Below are positions 1-10,183 of a stretch of 64,000 nt of DNA, piece after piece. The notes under the pieces are model-generated. The model saw nothing but the letters and a program-made list of their open reading frames with translations, was not told the DNA's origin and did not search any database. The stretch is from contig NZ_CP110341.1 of assembly GCF_026013965.1 (NCBI RefSeq), positions 2,170,001-2,234,000 on the forward strand, in the 5' to 3' direction. How positions within the stretch are numbered: position 1 is the first letter of the stretch; the number at the start of each line of letters is the position of its first letter. The translations under genes were made by a program, and so were the position numbers. The DNA is from Brevibacterium sp. JSBI002 (GTDB lineage: Bacteria > Actinomycetota > Actinomycetes > Actinomycetales > Brevibacteriaceae).

Positions 1-918
1 GGTCACTCGGCATTCGTCGCCGATGTTGTCGTCGATGACGGCGCCGAAGATGATGTTCGCCTCGGGGTGCGCCGCTTCCTGGACCAGGCGTGCGGCCTCG
101 TTGACCTCGAAGAGCCCGAGGTCGCCGCCGCCGGTGATGCAGAAGAGCACTCCGTGGGCGCCGTCGATGCTGGCTTCCAGCAGCGGGGACGCGATCGCAG
201 ATTCGGCGGCCTGCACGGCACGGTCGTCGCCGGTTGCCGCACCGATGCCCATGAGCGCGGTCCCGGCATCCTGCATGACCGACTTGACGTCGGCGAAGTC
301 GAGGTTGATCAGACCCGGGACCGAGATGAGGTCGGTGATGCCCTGGACACCGGAGCGCAGGACCTCATCGGCGGAGCGGAATGCTTCGACGACGGAGACG
401 CTGCGATCGGAGATCGAGAGCAGACGGTCGTTGGGGATGACGATGAGGGTGTCGACCTCTTCGCGCAGCGCCGCGATTCCGGCTTCTGCCTGCGCGGAAC
501 GACGGCGTCCCTCGAAGGTGAAGGGGCGGGTCACGACGCCGATGGTCAGAGCGCCGAGCGACCGGGCCACGCGGGCCACGACCGGGGCGGCACCGGTTCC
601 CGTGCCGCCGCCTTCGCCGGCGGTGACGAAGACCATGTCCGCGCCCTCGAGGGCGTCGCGGATGGCGTCCTCGGAGGATTCGGCGGCCTTCTTGCCGATC
701 TCCGGATCTGCGCCGGCGCCGAGGCCTCGGGTCTGGTCACGGCCGATCTCGAGCTTGACATCGGCGTCGGAAAGGACGAGAGCCTGCGCGTCGGTGTTGA
801 TCGCGATGAACTCCACGCCGCGCAGGCCGACGTCGATCATCCTCTGTACAGCGTTGACACCGCCGCCGCCGGTTCCGGCAACTTTGATGTCCGCTCCGGA
901 TTGTGGGAATTCAGCCAA
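1..918 (-). CDS. ftsZ: Cell division protein FtsZ, N-terminal 306 residues (runs off the window)
   Basis: Tubulin-like GTPase that polymerises into the division ring. The protein reads from [13 protein letters not shown] and shows the nucleotide-binding [10 protein letters not shown] segment, the tubulin signature [12 protein letters not shown] near residue 100 and the [12 protein letters not shown] region. It is still open at base 1, where GDECRVT corresponds to the family's conserved end of the GTPase domain, so the C-terminal tail is missing. I chose a TTG start because GAGGAA lies 5 bases upstream and no ATG lies in frame there. It is the last dcw gene seen and, unlike the others, is separated from its upstream neighbour ftsQ by 270 bp, which suggests its own promoter. 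No ftsA precedes it, as usual in Actinobacteria. Confidence 0.97.
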   Translation of the reverse strand, partial: MAEFPQSGADIKVAGTGGGGVNAVQRMIDVGLRGVEFIAINTDAQALVLSDADVKLEIGRDQTRGLGAGADPEIGKKAAESSEDAIRDALEGADMVFVTAGEGGGTGTGAAPVVARVARSLGALTIGVVTRPFTFEGRRRSAQAEAGIAALREEVDTLIVIPNDRLLSISDRSVSVVEAFRSADEVLRSGVQGITDLISVPGLINLDFADVKSVMQDAGTALMGIGAATGDDRAVQAAESAIASPLLEASIDGAHGVLFCITGGGDLGLFEVNEAARLVQEAAHPEANIIFGAVIDDNIGDECRVT

Positions 919-1034
919 GTCGGTTCCTCGTCTCAAGCGCTTGCGCTCCGCAGGGTCTGCGTGCGCATTCGGTCTGTGTTCTCTGCCCTGAGGCTATTGG
1001 GCGGGGCAATCTCACTGCAACCATTCTCGCCGGA

Positions 1035-1081
1035 GTGTCGGGGTTCGGCCAAACTTCACACCCGGTGTGTCGGGGCCAAAC
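1035..1081. repeat. Direct repeat and palindrome in the ftsQ-ftsZ intergenic region
   Basis: The 270 bp between ftsQ and ftsZ contain two copies of GTGTCGGGG followed closely by GGCCAAAC or GCCAAAC (1035-1054 and 1067-1081). Between them is the near-perfect palindrome CACACCCGGTGTG (1057-1069). The stretch lies upstream of the TTG start of ftsZ on its coding strand, so it could be an operator or promoter element for ftsZ. No clear -10/-35 pair was found, and no regulator can be named. Confidence 0.3.
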
Positions 1082-1188
1082 GGAGGCAATCGCGGCGGCT
1101 GGACCGTACAGGGCAGCTCACGGCGGCCCGGACCGGTCGCGGCGGAGTGTTCGAGACCGGTTCGGGCCGACGACTGGTCGGGCGGATC

Positions 1189-1944
1189 TCAGTCGGTCAC
1201 GGGCACCGAGGGCACGGAGACATCGATCTCGGTGCGTCCCTCGGCGGCCAACTGGGCGGCGGTGCGCACTTTGAGGCTGGAGTCCGAGGAATCGCCGAAG
1301 ACGACCGTGGCCTTCTGCTTTCCGGTGTCGAGCCGTCCCTTCAGGCTCATGGCGTCTTTGGCCTCGATCGTCACCAGCTGACGCCTGAGCTCCGGTCGCA
1401 GTTCGCCCATGAAGCGGATGACCGCGGAGACGGTCTCTCTGTCCGGCTGGTGTCCGCCGCCGCTGAGCACAGTGAGCTTCTTCGGTGCTGTGTCGACAGT
1501 GCCGAGGTCGACGGCTTCGGAGTCGTAGAGGCGATAGCCGGATTCGCCTCTGATGGCGATGACGGGCGTGCGGTCGGTGATCTCGATCTTCAGTGCTCGG
1601 GGGCCCGCGTAGTGGACTGAGGCCGCTTCGGTCTTCGGGAATTCCTTCAGCACGGCGTCCTCGACGCTGCCGGGGCGCACCTGAGGCAGCGGTCGGCCAC
1701 CCTGGTCGTCTAGCACGAAATCGCTGACCTTGTCGGTGTCGAGCAGTCGACTGCCGCTCACCTGCACCTTCTGCAGGGACAGCAGGGGTGAGAACCAACC
1801 GACGGCAACGAGGGCGATGAGGGCGGCCACGATGCCGATGGCGATGAGGCGTCGACGCCAGGTCCTGAGGCGGCGGGCCCGGATGACTCCGGTGAGGTCC
1901 GCGGTGGAGTTGTCACCGGTCCGGGCCGGGGGAAGCGGCACCAT
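1189..1944 (-). CDS. ftsQ: Cell division protein FtsQ (POTRA domain)
   Basis: Bitopic divisome protein that links FtsL/FtsB-type proteins and FtsW/FtsI at the septum. The 251-residue product has a short basic cytoplasmic N-terminus (RARRLRTWRRR), one membrane helix at about residues 34-53, then a POTRA domain opening with LLSLQKVQVSGSRLL. A beta domain follows (ITDRTPVIAIRGESGYRLYD). It lies 5 bp after murC, and GGAGG at the murC 3' end serves as its ribosome site with a rather long 10-base spacer. Length and position between murC and ftsZ are standard for Actinobacteria. Confidence 0.92.
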   Translation of the reverse strand: MVPLPPARTGDNSTADLTGVIRARRLRTWRRRLIAIGIVAALIALVAVGWFSPLLSLQKVQVSGSRLLDTDKVSDFVLDDQGGRPLPQVRPGSVEDAVLKEFPKTEAASVHYAGPRALKIEITDRTPVIAIRGESGYRLYDSEAVDLGTVDTAPKKLTVLSGGGHQPDRETVSAVIRFMGELRPELRRQLVTIEAKDAMSLKGRLDTGKQKATVVFGDSSDSSLKVRTAAQLAAEGRTEIDVSVPSVPVTD

Positions 1945-1949
1945 GGGCG

Positions 1950-3365
1950 TCAGCCCTCCAGCGCGCTCAGCAGCTCGGGCCCGAGGATGGTCACGTCACC
2001 GGCTCCGACAGTGAGCACGAGATCTCCGGGCTTCACGCGGGCGGCGACGAAGGGGACCGCCTCGGCGAAGGACTCCAGGAAGGTCACGTTCTCGTGTGGG
2101 ACCCGGTCGGCGATGAGCGCGCCGGTGACTCCGGGCACGGGGTCTTCGCGCGCGGGGAAGACATCGAGGACGACGACCTCATCGGCCAGCCCGAGGGCCT
2201 GTCCGAATTCCTCCCGGAATTCCATCGTCCGCGAGTACAGGTGGGGTTGGAAGACGGCCCAGACCCGTCCCCCGTCGGTGACGACTCCGCGGGCTGCGCT
2301 GAGCACTGCGCGCACCTCGGTCGGGTGATGGGCGTAGTCGTCGATGACGCGCACGCCGGCGGCGATTCCGCGTTCTTCGAATCGGCGCCGGGTGCCTCCG
2401 TAGCCGGCGAGACCCGTTGCCGCGCGTTCGACATCGGCGCCGAGGCTGTGCGCCACGGCGATGGCGGCGGTGGCGTTGAGTGCATTGTGCATTCCCGGCT
2501 GCCGCAGTTCGACTTGCAGCTCGCCGTCCCGGCCGGGCAGGTCGAGGACGAAGCTCGAGCCGATCCCGGAGTCGAGGTCACGCAGCACGATATCGGCATC
2601 CTCGGACGTGCCGTAGAGGACGACATCGGCTCCCTGGCTGCGGGAGTGCAGGGCGACGTCGTGGGAGCCGGGGTCGTCGGCGCAGGCGATGATCGTTCCG
2701 CCCCGGGTCTGGATGCCGTCGCAGAACTCGATGAAGGCTTCGCGCACCTTCTCCGGGGTTCCGTAGTGATCGAGGTGGTCGGCTTCGACGTTCGTGAGGA
2801 TGCCGATGGCCGGTTCGTAGAGGAGGAACGATCCGTCGGATTCGTCTGCTTCGGCGACGAAGACGTCTCCGGTGCCCAGATGGGCGTTCGTGCCCGTCGT
2901 CGACAGCACTCCCCCGATGACGAAGGACGGGTCGACTCCGCAGGCCTGCAGCGCCACGGTGGTCATCGACGTGGTCGTGGTCTTCCCGTGAGTGCCCGCC
3001 ACAGCCACGGCCCGCCGGTCGACCATGAGCGAAGCGAGTGCTCCGGAGCGATGGAGGATGCGCAGTCCCCGGCGCTGTGCTTCGACGAGTTCGGGGTTGT
3101 CCTTGCGGATGGCCGAGGAGATGACGAGGGTATCGGCCTCGCCGAGGTTGTCGGCCGAATGCCCGATCGTGACCGTGGCGCCCAGGGTCCGGAGAACGTC
3201 GACGACGTTGGATTCCTTCGCGTCCGAACCGGAGACGGTGACTCCGTTCATGACCATGATCCGGGCGATTCCGGACATTCCCGATCCGCCGATGCCGATG
3301 AAGTGGACGGCTCCGAGTTCGCCTACGGGAACGATGTTCGCGGGGCTCGTATTCGCAGAGGTCAT
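1950..3365 (-). CDS. murC: UDP-N-acetylmuramate--L-alanine ligase MurC
   Basis: ATP-dependent cytosolic ligase adding L-Ala to UDP-MurNAc, the first amino acid of the peptidoglycan stem. The 471-residue protein has the N-terminal Rossmann motif VHFIGIGGSGMSGIA, the ATP loop AGTHGKTTTT, and the ligase middle signature EADESDGSF. The YAHHPTEV segment typical of MurC follows. The start MTSANTSPANIV was picked because it lies 2 bp after the murG stop and begins just before the Rossmann strand. The frame stays open upstream inside murG, but that part has no MurC similarity. The order murG, murC, ftsQ indicates co-transcription. Confidence 0.96.
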   Translation of the reverse strand: MTSANTSPANIVPVGELGAVHFIGIGGSGMSGIARIMVMNGVTVSGSDAKESNVVDVLRTLGATVTIGHSADNLGEADTLVISSAIRKDNPELVEAQRRGLRILHRSGALASLMVDRRAVAVAGTHGKTTTTSMTTVALQACGVDPSFVIGGVLSTTGTNAHLGTGDVFVAEADESDGSFLLYEPAIGILTNVEADHLDHYGTPEKVREAFIEFCDGIQTRGGTIIACADDPGSHDVALHSRSQGADVVLYGTSEDADIVLRDLDSGIGSSFVLDLPGRDGELQVELRQPGMHNALNATAAIAVAHSLGADVERAATGLAGYGGTRRRFEERGIAAGVRVIDDYAHHPTEVRAVLSAARGVVTDGGRVWAVFQPHLYSRTMEFREEFGQALGLADEVVVLDVFPAREDPVPGVTGALIADRVPHENVTFLESFAEAVPFVAARVKPGDLVLTVGAGDVTILGPELLSALEG

Positions 3366-3367
3366 GA

Positions 3368-4468
3368 TCAGCCTTCCAGCGCGCGGTTGACGATGCCGGC
3401 CATGCGGGCCGCGGCATCGGTGGGGTAGTTGAGATGCAGAGCCGCCTGGCTCATCTGCGTCAGACGGGACTCGTCGGCCAGCAGCGGCAGAACGGTGTCG
3501 ACGACCGTCGACGGTGAGAATTCGGCATTGTCGACCATGAGCGAGGCACCGGCCGAGACGCTTCCGGAGGCGTTGAGGCGCTGTTCTCCGTTGCCGATCG
3601 CCAGGGGCACGTAGACTGCCGGGACTCCGGCGACGGTGGCTTCGGAGACCGTGGCGGCACCGGAGCGGGCGACGAGCAGATCGGCGACCGCATAGGCCCG
3701 ATGCATTCCGTCGACGTAGTCCACGACGTGGTAGTCCGGCAGTTCGGCCGCTGCCTCCCGCAGGGCCTCGCCCTTCCCGGCTCCAGTGATGTGGAGGACT
3801 TGGATGCCGGCCGCCTGGCACGCGGTCGCGGTGGCCAGGAACGCTTCGTTGATCTTCTGCGCACCGGAGGATCCGCCGGTCACGACGAGGACCGGACGGT
3901 CGTCGCGCAGCCCGAGATCGGCACGGAAGCCGGCACGCTGATCCTCGTCGCTGCGGTCGAGATCCGTGATCTCTGTGGGCATGGGCATGCCGACGAGGGT
4001 CGAATTGCGCAGCTCGGTGTCCGGGAAGGTGATCCCGACCCGCCCGGTGGTGGTCAGTCGGGCGCCGAGGCGGTTGGCCATTCCCGGCTTCGCATTGGCT
4101 TCGTGGACGATCAGCGGGATCTTCGCCTGTTTGGCGGCGAGGAAAGCCGGCGGGCAGACGTAGCCGCCGACGCCGACGACGGCATCGATGCTGCGGGAGG
4201 CGATGATCTGCTTGACGGCGGAGATGTTGCCGCGGAAGCGTCCCGGGAATTTCAGCAGGGCGGGACTGATCGACCGCGGCATGGGCACCTTGTCGATGGT
4301 GAGCAGTTCGAACCCGGAGCGTGGAACGATTTCGGCTTCGAGTCCGTCTGGGGTGCCCAACGCCACGACGTCCCAGTCGGGGTGCTGCCGGCGCAGCTCA
4401 CGGCCGATCGCCAGCATCGGCGAGATATGGCCGGTGGTGCCTCCACCGGCGAGGAGGATACTCGTCAT
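3368..4468 (-). CDS. murG: UDP-N-acetylglucosamine--undecaprenyl-PP-MurNAc-pentapeptide transferase MurG
   Basis: Peripheral membrane GT-B glycosyltransferase making lipid II from lipid I. The 366-residue product begins MTSILLAGGGTTGHISP, which contains the family's glycine-rich N-terminal loop. The second-domain motif is GGSSGAQKINEA and the UDP-GlcNAc-binding region is ARSGAATVSEATVAGVP. The start is fixed by AAGGAA five bases upstream and lies 1 bp after the ftsW stop; an earlier in-frame ATG overlaps ftsW and lacks a ribosome site. Confidence 0.96.
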   Translation of the reverse strand: MTSILLAGGGTTGHISPMLAIGRELRRQHPDWDVVALGTPDGLEAEIVPRSGFELLTIDKVPMPRSISPALLKFPGRFRGNISAVKQIIASRSIDAVVGVGGYVCPPAFLAAKQAKIPLIVHEANAKPGMANRLGARLTTTGRVGITFPDTELRNSTLVGMPMPTEITDLDRSDEDQRAGFRADLGLRDDRPVLVVTGGSSGAQKINEAFLATATACQAAGIQVLHITGAGKGEALREAAAELPDYHVVDYVDGMHRAYAVADLLVARSGAATVSEATVAGVPAVYVPLAIGNGEQRLNASGSVSAGASLMVDNAEFSPSTVVDTVLPLLADESRLTQMSQAALHLNYPTDAAARMAGIVNRALEG

Positions 4469-4469
4469 C

Positions 4470-6116
4470 TCATTTCCTTTTCTTGCGGGCAAGCACGGCG
4501 AGTGAGGATCGCAGGCGATCCTTGTTGGCGGCTATGGCCGCCTCGGCGCCCGGTTCGGTGCGAGCGAACGACAACACCACTCCCACGGCGAGGAGAGAGG
4601 CGATGATCGAGGAGCCGCCGTAGGACACGAACGGCAGCGGCAGACCGATGACCGGCAGCAGTCCGGTGACGACGCCGATATTGATTCCGGCCTGCCCGAT
4701 GATGAGTGCGAAGAAGCCGGCAGTGGCGACCTGGACCATGAGACTCTTCGAACGCATCACCACGCGTACCATGGCGAAGCCGAGGACGGCGAAGATGAGG
4801 ATGACGACGAGGGTGCCGACGAGGCCCAGCTCCTCTCCGATGATGGCGAAGATGAAGTCGTTGTGGGCTTCGGGCAGCCAGGACCATTTCTCACGGCTGG
4901 CGCCGAGCCCGACCCCCAGCCATCCGCCGGAGGCCAGCGAGAACAATCCGTGGTTGGACTGCCAGGCTTGGCCCATGGTGTCAGCGGCGCTCTGATCCGC
5001 GTGACCGGTGAGCATCGCCTGGATGCGGTCGAGCCGGTTCTGGGAGCTGAGCACGAAGAAGGTGACCGCCGCGGCCAGCACGCCGCCCAGGAGGATGAAG
5101 TACTTCGTCGGGAATCCGCCGACGAACAGGCACACGATGGCCATGGCCATGATGACGAGGCCGGTGCCAAGGTCGTTGCCGGCCACGACGAGTCCGGCGG
5201 CGCCGAGGACTCCGGGCACGACGGGGATCATGGCGTGGCCGAAGGTGGTCATCTTCCCCGCCTTCTGGGCGAGGATGAAGCCGAGCCACAGGGCGAGGGC
5301 GACCTTGAGGAACTCCGAGGGCTGGATCTGGAATCCGCCGAACCCGATCCAGTTCGCATTGCCCTTCGTCTCTTTGCCGAGCCCGGGGACGAAGACCGCC
5401 GCCTGCATGAGGAGTCCGCCGATGATGGCGAACCAGGCGATCCGCTTCCAGAACTGCAGCGGCATCCGGCTGGCGATGTACATGAGGACGAGACCGACCC
5501 CGGCGAACATCGCCTGCTTGTTGAAGTAGGCGAATGAGGAGCCTGCTCCCCCGTCGTAGGAGGTGATCGATGAGGCGGAGAGCACCATGACCAGGCCGAG
5601 TCCTGTGAGCAGGACGACGGAGGCGAGGATGAGGAAGTAGGTCGTCAGCGGGTGCGCGGAGAGGCTGGAGATGTCACCGCGCAGATGGGTCCATGCATTC
5701 TTGAGCACCGAGGCGGTCTTGTTCTTCCCCGCGGCCTTCGCAGGCTTCTTCGAGGCGGCCTTCCCAGCACTCTTCCCAACGGACTTCGCCGGTTTCTTCG
5801 CGGTCCCCGCCTTCGGCGCGGAGCCGCGTGTGGCAGATGTCGACGTGCCGGCTCCTCCCGGACGTCTGCCAGCGGTCGTCGTCGGCGCCGTCTTCGCGGC
5901 AGATGCCGTCTTCGAGCCAGTCGCTGTCTTCGCGGCAGACGCTGTGCCGGCAGACTTTGCGGTCCGCGCCTGCGAAGCGGTCTTCACGCTCGAGGACCTC
6001 GTCGTGGTCGTCGACCGTGAAGTCGTCGACACCGTCGGAGCGGATGCGGAGACAGAGGTCTTCGCAAGCTTGCGGCGGCGGCGTTCATCCGCCTTCGCGG
6101 TGGTCTGCCGTCCCAT
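4470..6116 (-). CDS. ftsW: Lipid II polymerase FtsW (SEDS family) with a long lysine/alanine-rich N-terminal tail
   Basis: SEDS glycosyltransferase that polymerises lipid II at the septum with FtsI. The membrane core starts near residue 155 (HPLTTYFLILAS) and shows SEDS landmarks such as IQPSEFLKVALALW, NDLGTGLV, LPEAHNDFIFAIIGEELG and LPFVSYGGSSI. Residues 1-145 are unusual: a charged Ser/Thr/Ala/Lys-rich segment ending in PAKSVGKSAGKAAS and KKPAKAAGKNK runs that resemble histone-H1 or mycobacterial HupB tails. The total of 548 residues exceeds the roughly 380-520 usual for the family. The start directly follows murD (1-bp gap) and no internal start with a good ribosome site was evident, so the tail appears to be translated. 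Confidence 0.95.
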   Translation of the reverse strand: MGRQTTAKADERRRRKLAKTSVSASAPTVSTTSRSTTTTRSSSVKTASQARTAKSAGTASAAKTATGSKTASAAKTAPTTTAGRRPGGAGTSTSATRGSAPKAGTAKKPAKSVGKSAGKAASKKPAKAAGKNKTASVLKNAWTHLRGDISSLSAHPLTTYFLILASVVLLTGLGLVMVLSASSITSYDGGAGSSFAYFNKQAMFAGVGLVLMYIASRMPLQFWKRIAWFAIIGGLLMQAAVFVPGLGKETKGNANWIGFGGFQIQPSEFLKVALALWLGFILAQKAGKMTTFGHAMIPVVPGVLGAAGLVVAGNDLGTGLVIMAMAIVCLFVGGFPTKYFILLGGVLAAAVTFFVLSSQNRLDRIQAMLTGHADQSAADTMGQAWQSNHGLFSLASGGWLGVGLGASREKWSWLPEAHNDFIFAIIGEELGLVGTLVVILIFAVLGFAMVRVVMRSKSLMVQVATAGFFALIIGQAGINIGVVTGLLPVIGLPLPFVSYGGSSIIASLLAVGVVLSFARTEPGAEAAIAANKDRLRSSLAVLARKKRK

Positions 6117-6117
6117 C

Positions 6118-7638
6118 TCAGTGCTCCAGGTGCGAGTTGACGGCCTCGGCGAAGAGTTCGCCGCGAGTGTTGTAGTTGAGGAACTGGTCCATGCTCGCAG
6201 CCGCCGGTGCCAGGAGAACGGTGTCTCCGGCTTCGGCCAACCGTGCGGCCTCGTCGACGGCGGCTGCGGCGACGGCCTCGCCGCGGCGCTTCGGGACTCC
6301 GGAGTCCACGGCCAGGGCGGGTTCGATCCGGACGACTTCGAGGTCGGGGATGGTCGCGGCGATGGCCTCTCGGTAGGCCGAATCGTCCGAGCCGATGAGC
6401 ACGAGTGCCTTCAGCCGTTCGCGGTGGTCGGAGAACAGCGAGGTGAAGTCGGCGCCTTTGGGCAGTCCGCCGGCGATCCAGATGATCGAGTCGAAGGCGG
6501 CCAGAGAGGCATTCGCCGCGTGGGTGTTCGTCGCTTTGGAATCGTCGACCCAGCGGATGCCGTCCGCCTCGGCGACGGTGACCATACGGTGGGCGCCGAG
6601 CGAATGGTTCTGCAGTCCCGCGGCGATCGCCTGACCGGGCACGTCGATGGCCCGGGCCAGGCAGGCTGCGGCCAGAGCGTTGGCGACCTGGTGCGGGGCG
6701 GGCCGCGAACCCGCGACCCCGGAGGCCGTCGCCACGTCGTCGAGCGAGGCGAGTTCGGCGGCCGATGAGTAGCGCTGCGGAATGAAGGCTCGGTCGACCA
6801 GCAGGTCCTCGACGACACCGAGCTCGCCGGGGCGAGGCACACCGGTGGTGAAGCCGATGGCCTTGGCCCCTTCGATGACGTCGGCGTCCTCGACCATGTG
6901 CAGAGTCACCTCGTCGGCGCAGTTGTATACGCAGGCGAGCTGCGCATTGTGGAAGATCTTCGCTTTGTCTGCCGCATAGGCCTCGGCGCTGCCGTGCCAG
7001 TCGAGGTGATCAGGAGCGATGTTGAGCACGGCTGCGGCGTCGGCGCTCATCGACTCCTGCCAGTGCAGTTGGAAGCTCGAGAGTTCGATCGCGAGGACCT
7101 CGAGCCCGGGTTCGAGCACGGCTTCGAGCAGCGGGGTGCCGATATTGCCGCAGGCCTTGGCCTTGAGCCCGGCGGCCAGCAGCATCGATTCGAGCATCGT
7201 CGTGGTCGTCGTCTTGCCGTTGGTGCCGGTGATGGCGAGCCATTTGGCGTCGTTGGTGCCGCGGATCCGCCACGCGAGTTCGACTTCGCCGATGACCGGG
7301 ATGCCGGCCTTCGCTGCGGCCGCGAGCACCGGCTGGTCCGGACGCCATCCGGGTGAGGTGACGACGAGGTCGAGTTCGCCCTCGGGCAGCGCTTCGACGT
7401 GTTCGGGACCCCGTCGGATGTCGACGTCGAAGACCTCGAGGATCTGCGCCTTCTCGCTCACATCGGCGGTGGCATCGCCGTCGATGACGATGACATCGGC
7501 TCCGCGTTCGCCGAGGTGGACGGCAGCGGGGAATCCCGTCACCCCGAGACCGGTGACGAGGATGCGCAGTCCTGCCAGGGATGAACTCGGCCCGTGCAGT
7601 GCGGCCGGGATCTCCTTGGTGGTCGGTTCATCAGCCAA
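6118..7638 (-). CDS. murD: UDP-N-acetylmuramoyl-L-alanine--D-glutamate ligase MurD
   Basis: Cytosolic Mur ligase adding D-Glu to UDP-MurNAc-L-Ala. The 506-residue protein shows [17 protein letters not shown] at the N-terminus, the ATP loop [14 protein letters not shown], the substrate region [16 protein letters not shown], and [13 protein letters not shown], a MurD hallmark. It appears to start at TTG (MADEPTTKE), 8 bp inside the 3' end of mraY, with GGTGG upstream. The frame has no better-placed ATG. The tight overlap suggests translational coupling to mraY. Confidence 0.95.
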   Translation of the reverse strand: MADEPTTKEIPAALHGPSSSLAGLRILVTGLGVTGFPAAVHLGERGADVIVIDGDATADVSEKAQILEVFDVDIRRGPEHVEALPEGELDLVVTSPGWRPDQPVLAAAAKAGIPVIGEVELAWRIRGTNDAKWLAITGTNGKTTTTTMLESMLLAAGLKAKACGNIGTPLLEAVLEPGLEVLAIELSSFQLHWQESMSADAAAVLNIAPDHLDWHGSAEAYAADKAKIFHNAQLACVYNCADEVTLHMVEDADVIEGAKAIGFTTGVPRPGELGVVEDLLVDRAFIPQRYSSAAELASLDDVATASGVAGSRPAPHQVANALAAACLARAIDVPGQAIAAGLQNHSLGAHRMVTVAEADGIRWVDDSKATNTHAANASLAAFDSIIWIAGGLPKGADFTSLFSDHRERLKALVLIGSDDSAYREAIAATIPDLEVVRIEPALAVDSGVPKRRGEAVAAAAVDEAARLAEAGDTVLLAPAAASMDQFLNYNTRGELFAEAVNSHLEH

Positions 7639-8719
7639 TGCGCGCCACCCAATCGGCGTAGAACAGGCAGATTCCGGCGATGACGAAGAGTGCCGCGATG
7701 ATCCAGAACCTCACCACGATCGTCACTTCGGCCCAGCCCTTGAGTTCGAAGTGGTGCTGCAGGGGCGCCATGCGGAACACGCGTTTGCCGGTGGTCTTGA
7801 AGGAAGCGACCTGGATGATCACCGACAGGGTGATGATGACGAAGAGTCCGCCGAGGACGATGAGGAGCAGCTCGGTGCGCGACATGATCGCCAGTCCGGC
7901 GAAGGCACCGCCGATGGCCAGCGAACCGGTGTCGCCCATGAAGATCTTCGCCGGCGAGGTGTTGAACCACAGGAAGCCGAAGCAGGCCGCAGCCATGGCG
8001 CCGGCGACCATGGCGAGGTCGCGGGGGTCGCGCATGTAGTAGCAGGCGTTCGTGGCCTCGGACATGAGGTTGCAGTTCTGGGTCGACTGCCAGGTGCCGA
8101 TGACGACATAGGCGGCGAACACGACCACCGAGGCGCCGGCGGCCAGTCCGTCGAGACCGTCGGTGAGGTTCACCGCGTTCGAGACGGCGGTGACGATGAG
8201 GTTCGCCCAGATGACGAACAGGATGAGGCCGAGGATCGCCGAGCCGAAGGCGAGATCGAGGTTCGTGTCGCGGATGAACGACACCTTCGTCGACGCCGGG
8301 GTCTCGCCGAAGGAGTTCGGGAACTGCAGCGCGAACACGGCGAACGAGATTCCGACGAAGGCCTGGCCGATGAGCTTCGGCATCGGGCGCAGACCCAGTG
8401 ACCGCTGCTTCTTGATCTTGATGAAGTCGTCGAGGAATCCGACGACCGCCAGTCCCGCAGCCAGCCACAGCACGAGCAGGCCGGACGCCGTGGGCACGGA
8501 ACCGGTGAACAGGTGTCCGAGCAGGTAGGCGAGCACTGCGGCGCCGATGATGACGACTCCGCCCATGGTCGGGGTTCCGCGCTTCGTCGCGTGCGAGGTC
8601 GGACCGTCGTCACGGACGAACTGGCCGTACCCCTTCTTGACGAGCACCCGGATGAACAGCGGGGTCCCGACGAGGGCGAAGATGAGAGCCAGGCAGGCTG
8701 CGAGCAGTACGGCAATCAT
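7631..8719 (-). CDS. mraY: Phospho-N-acetylmuramoyl-pentapeptide transferase MraY
   Basis: Polytopic membrane enzyme transferring phospho-MurNAc-pentapeptide to undecaprenyl phosphate to form lipid I. The 362 residues match the family length. Catalytic landmarks are visible: GFLDDFIKI (metal-binding Asp pair), [13 protein letters not shown], and the MraY-specific QHHFELKGW near the C-terminus. About ten hydrophobic segments are apparent. The start ATG overlaps the murF stop by 4 bases, and the gene overlaps murD by 8 bp at its end. Confidence 0.97.
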   Translation of the reverse strand: MIAVLLAACLALIFALVGTPLFIRVLVKKGYGQFVRDDGPTSHATKRGTPTMGGVVIIGAAVLAYLLGHLFTGSVPTASGLLVLWLAAGLAVVGFLDDFIKIKKQRSLGLRPMPKLIGQAFVGISFAVFALQFPNSFGETPASTKVSFIRDTNLDLAFGSAILGLILFVIWANLIVTAVSNAVNLTDGLDGLAAGASVVVFAAYVVIGTWQSTQNCNLMSEATNACYYMRDPRDLAMVAGAMAAACFGFLWFNTSPAKIFMGDTGSLAIGGAFAGLAIMSRTELLLIVLGGLFVIITLSVIIQVASFKTTGKRVFRMAPLQHHFELKGWAEVTIVVRFWIIAALFVIAGICLFYADWVARIG

Positions 8720-10182
8720 TGGGCCCCCGATACTCCGGCGATTTCGTCTCCCAGGTAGCGCAGACCGGCGTCGCGGGAGGATTTGAACAGAACGATGTCG
8801 CCGGGAGCGAGTTCGGCGTTGAGCAAGTCCTTCGCCTCGGCCGCGGTGGCGACCCAGGCCGCCTCGTTGCCCCAGGAGCCTTCGAGGTTCGCGGCGTTGA
8901 AGATCGGCTTCGCGCCTTCTCCCACGACGATGGTGCGAGTGATGTTGAGGCGCACGACGAGTTCGCCGATGTCCGAGTGCGCGGACACCGATTCGGACCC
9001 GAGTTCGAGCATCTCGCCGAGCACGGCGAAGGTGCGTCGCGGGCTGGTCTCCTCATCACCGCGGCCCATCGAGGCCAGGGTCTTCAGCGAGGCCCGCATG
9101 GATTCGGGGTTCGCATTGTAGGCGTCGTTGAGCACGGTCACTCCCGAAGGCGAATCGATGAGCTCCATCCGCCAGCGGCTGGCCGCCGAGGAGGTCGACA
9201 GGGTGGTGACGATCGACCTGGCCGCGACGCCGCAGGCGTGCGCGATGGCGGCTGCCGCGAGAGCGTTGCCGACGTGGTGCTCGCCGATGAGTGCCAGACG
9301 CACATCGCGGGGCTCCTCACCGGGCAGGGTGAGGGTGAACGTCGGATGACCGGAGGAATCCGTGGACACCGAGGTGCCGCGCACGACGAGGTCGTCGCCG
9401 CCGACCCATTCGGGCAGGGACTCACGCTGTGAGAACCACAGGGTGGTGACATCTGGAGCGAGCACCTCGCGCATCGCCGACACGCGGGTGTCGTCGGCAT
9501 TGAGCACGGCGGTGGATCCGGCTGTCAGGGACTCGACGAGTTCGGCCTTGGCCCGTGCGGTGTTCTCGATCGAACCGAAGACTCCGGAGTGGGCGGTGCC
9601 CACGGCCAGTTCGACCGCGATGTCGGGGCGGATGAGGCTCGTCAGATAGGCGAGGTTGCCGATCGACCGAGCCCCCATCTCGAGGACGAGGAAACGGGTG
9701 GATTCGACCGCCCGCAGAGCCGTCAGCGGGACTCCGACCTCGTTGTTGTAGGAGTTCGGCGGCCACACGGTCTCCGCCTCACCCGAGAGCAGATCCGCGG
9801 CGAGGTCCTTCACCGTGGTCTTGCCGACGGATCCGGTGATCGCGATGACAGTGAGTTCGCCATCTGTGCGCAGGCCTTCGATGCTGTGCTTGGCCAGCTG
9901 GCCGAGCGCTTCGGTGGCATCGGCGACGACGACGACCGGCAGAGGTTCGTCGTCGATGGTGGGGACGGATTCGCCGATGATCAGGGCCGCTCCCGCCTCG
10001 ACGGCGGCGGCGGCGAATTCGATGCCGTCGAAGCTCTCGCCTCGGCGGGCGACGTAGATATCGCCGGGTCCGACTTCTCTCGAGTCGGTCACCACACCGG
10101 CGGTCAATGGGGTCTCGGGGTCGATGCCGTACAACTCGCCGCCCAGGGCGGTTGCGATTTCGGCTGCAGTCAGTCGCTTCAT
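8716..10182 (-). CDS. murF: UDP-N-acetylmuramoyl-tripeptide--D-alanyl-D-alanine ligase MurF
   Basis: Adds D-Ala-D-Ala to complete the UDP-MurNAc-pentapeptide. From [17 protein letters not shown] the product is 488 residues. It contains [13 protein letters not shown] at the uridine-binding N-terminal domain, the ATP loop [13 protein letters not shown], the [12 protein letters not shown] segment and [12 protein letters not shown], all characteristic of MurF. I chose the ATG 1 bp after the murE stop. The frame extends upstream through murE, but that extension has no Mur homology. Confidence 0.95.
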   Translation of the reverse strand: MKRLTAAEIATALGGELYGIDPETPLTAGVVTDSREVGPGDIYVARRGESFDGIEFAAAAVEAGAALIIGESVPTIDDEPLPVVVVADATEALGQLAKHSIEGLRTDGELTVIAITGSVGKTTVKDLAADLLSGEAETVWPPNSYNNEVGVPLTALRAVESTRFLVLEMGARSIGNLAYLTSLIRPDIAVELAVGTAHSGVFGSIENTARAKAELVESLTAGSTAVLNADDTRVSAMREVLAPDVTTLWFSQRESLPEWVGGDDLVVRGTSVSTDSSGHPTFTLTLPGEEPRDVRLALIGEHHVGNALAAAAIAHACGVAARSIVTTLSTSSAASRWRMELIDSPSGVTVLNDAYNANPESMRASLKTLASMGRGDEETSPRRTFAVLGEMLELGSESVSAHSDIGELVVRLNITRTIVVGEGAKPIFNAANLEGSWGNEAAWVATAAEAKDLLNAELAPGDIVLFKSSRDAGLRYLGDEIAGVSGAQ

Positions 10183-10183
10183 A

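Noticed and set aside
67..1620. Long open frame on the plus strand opposite ftsZ and ftsQ (517 codons)
   Set aside because: It is the antisense shadow of ftsZ and ftsQ, crosses their intergenic region, and has no recognisable domain; GC-rich codon bias keeps such frames open.
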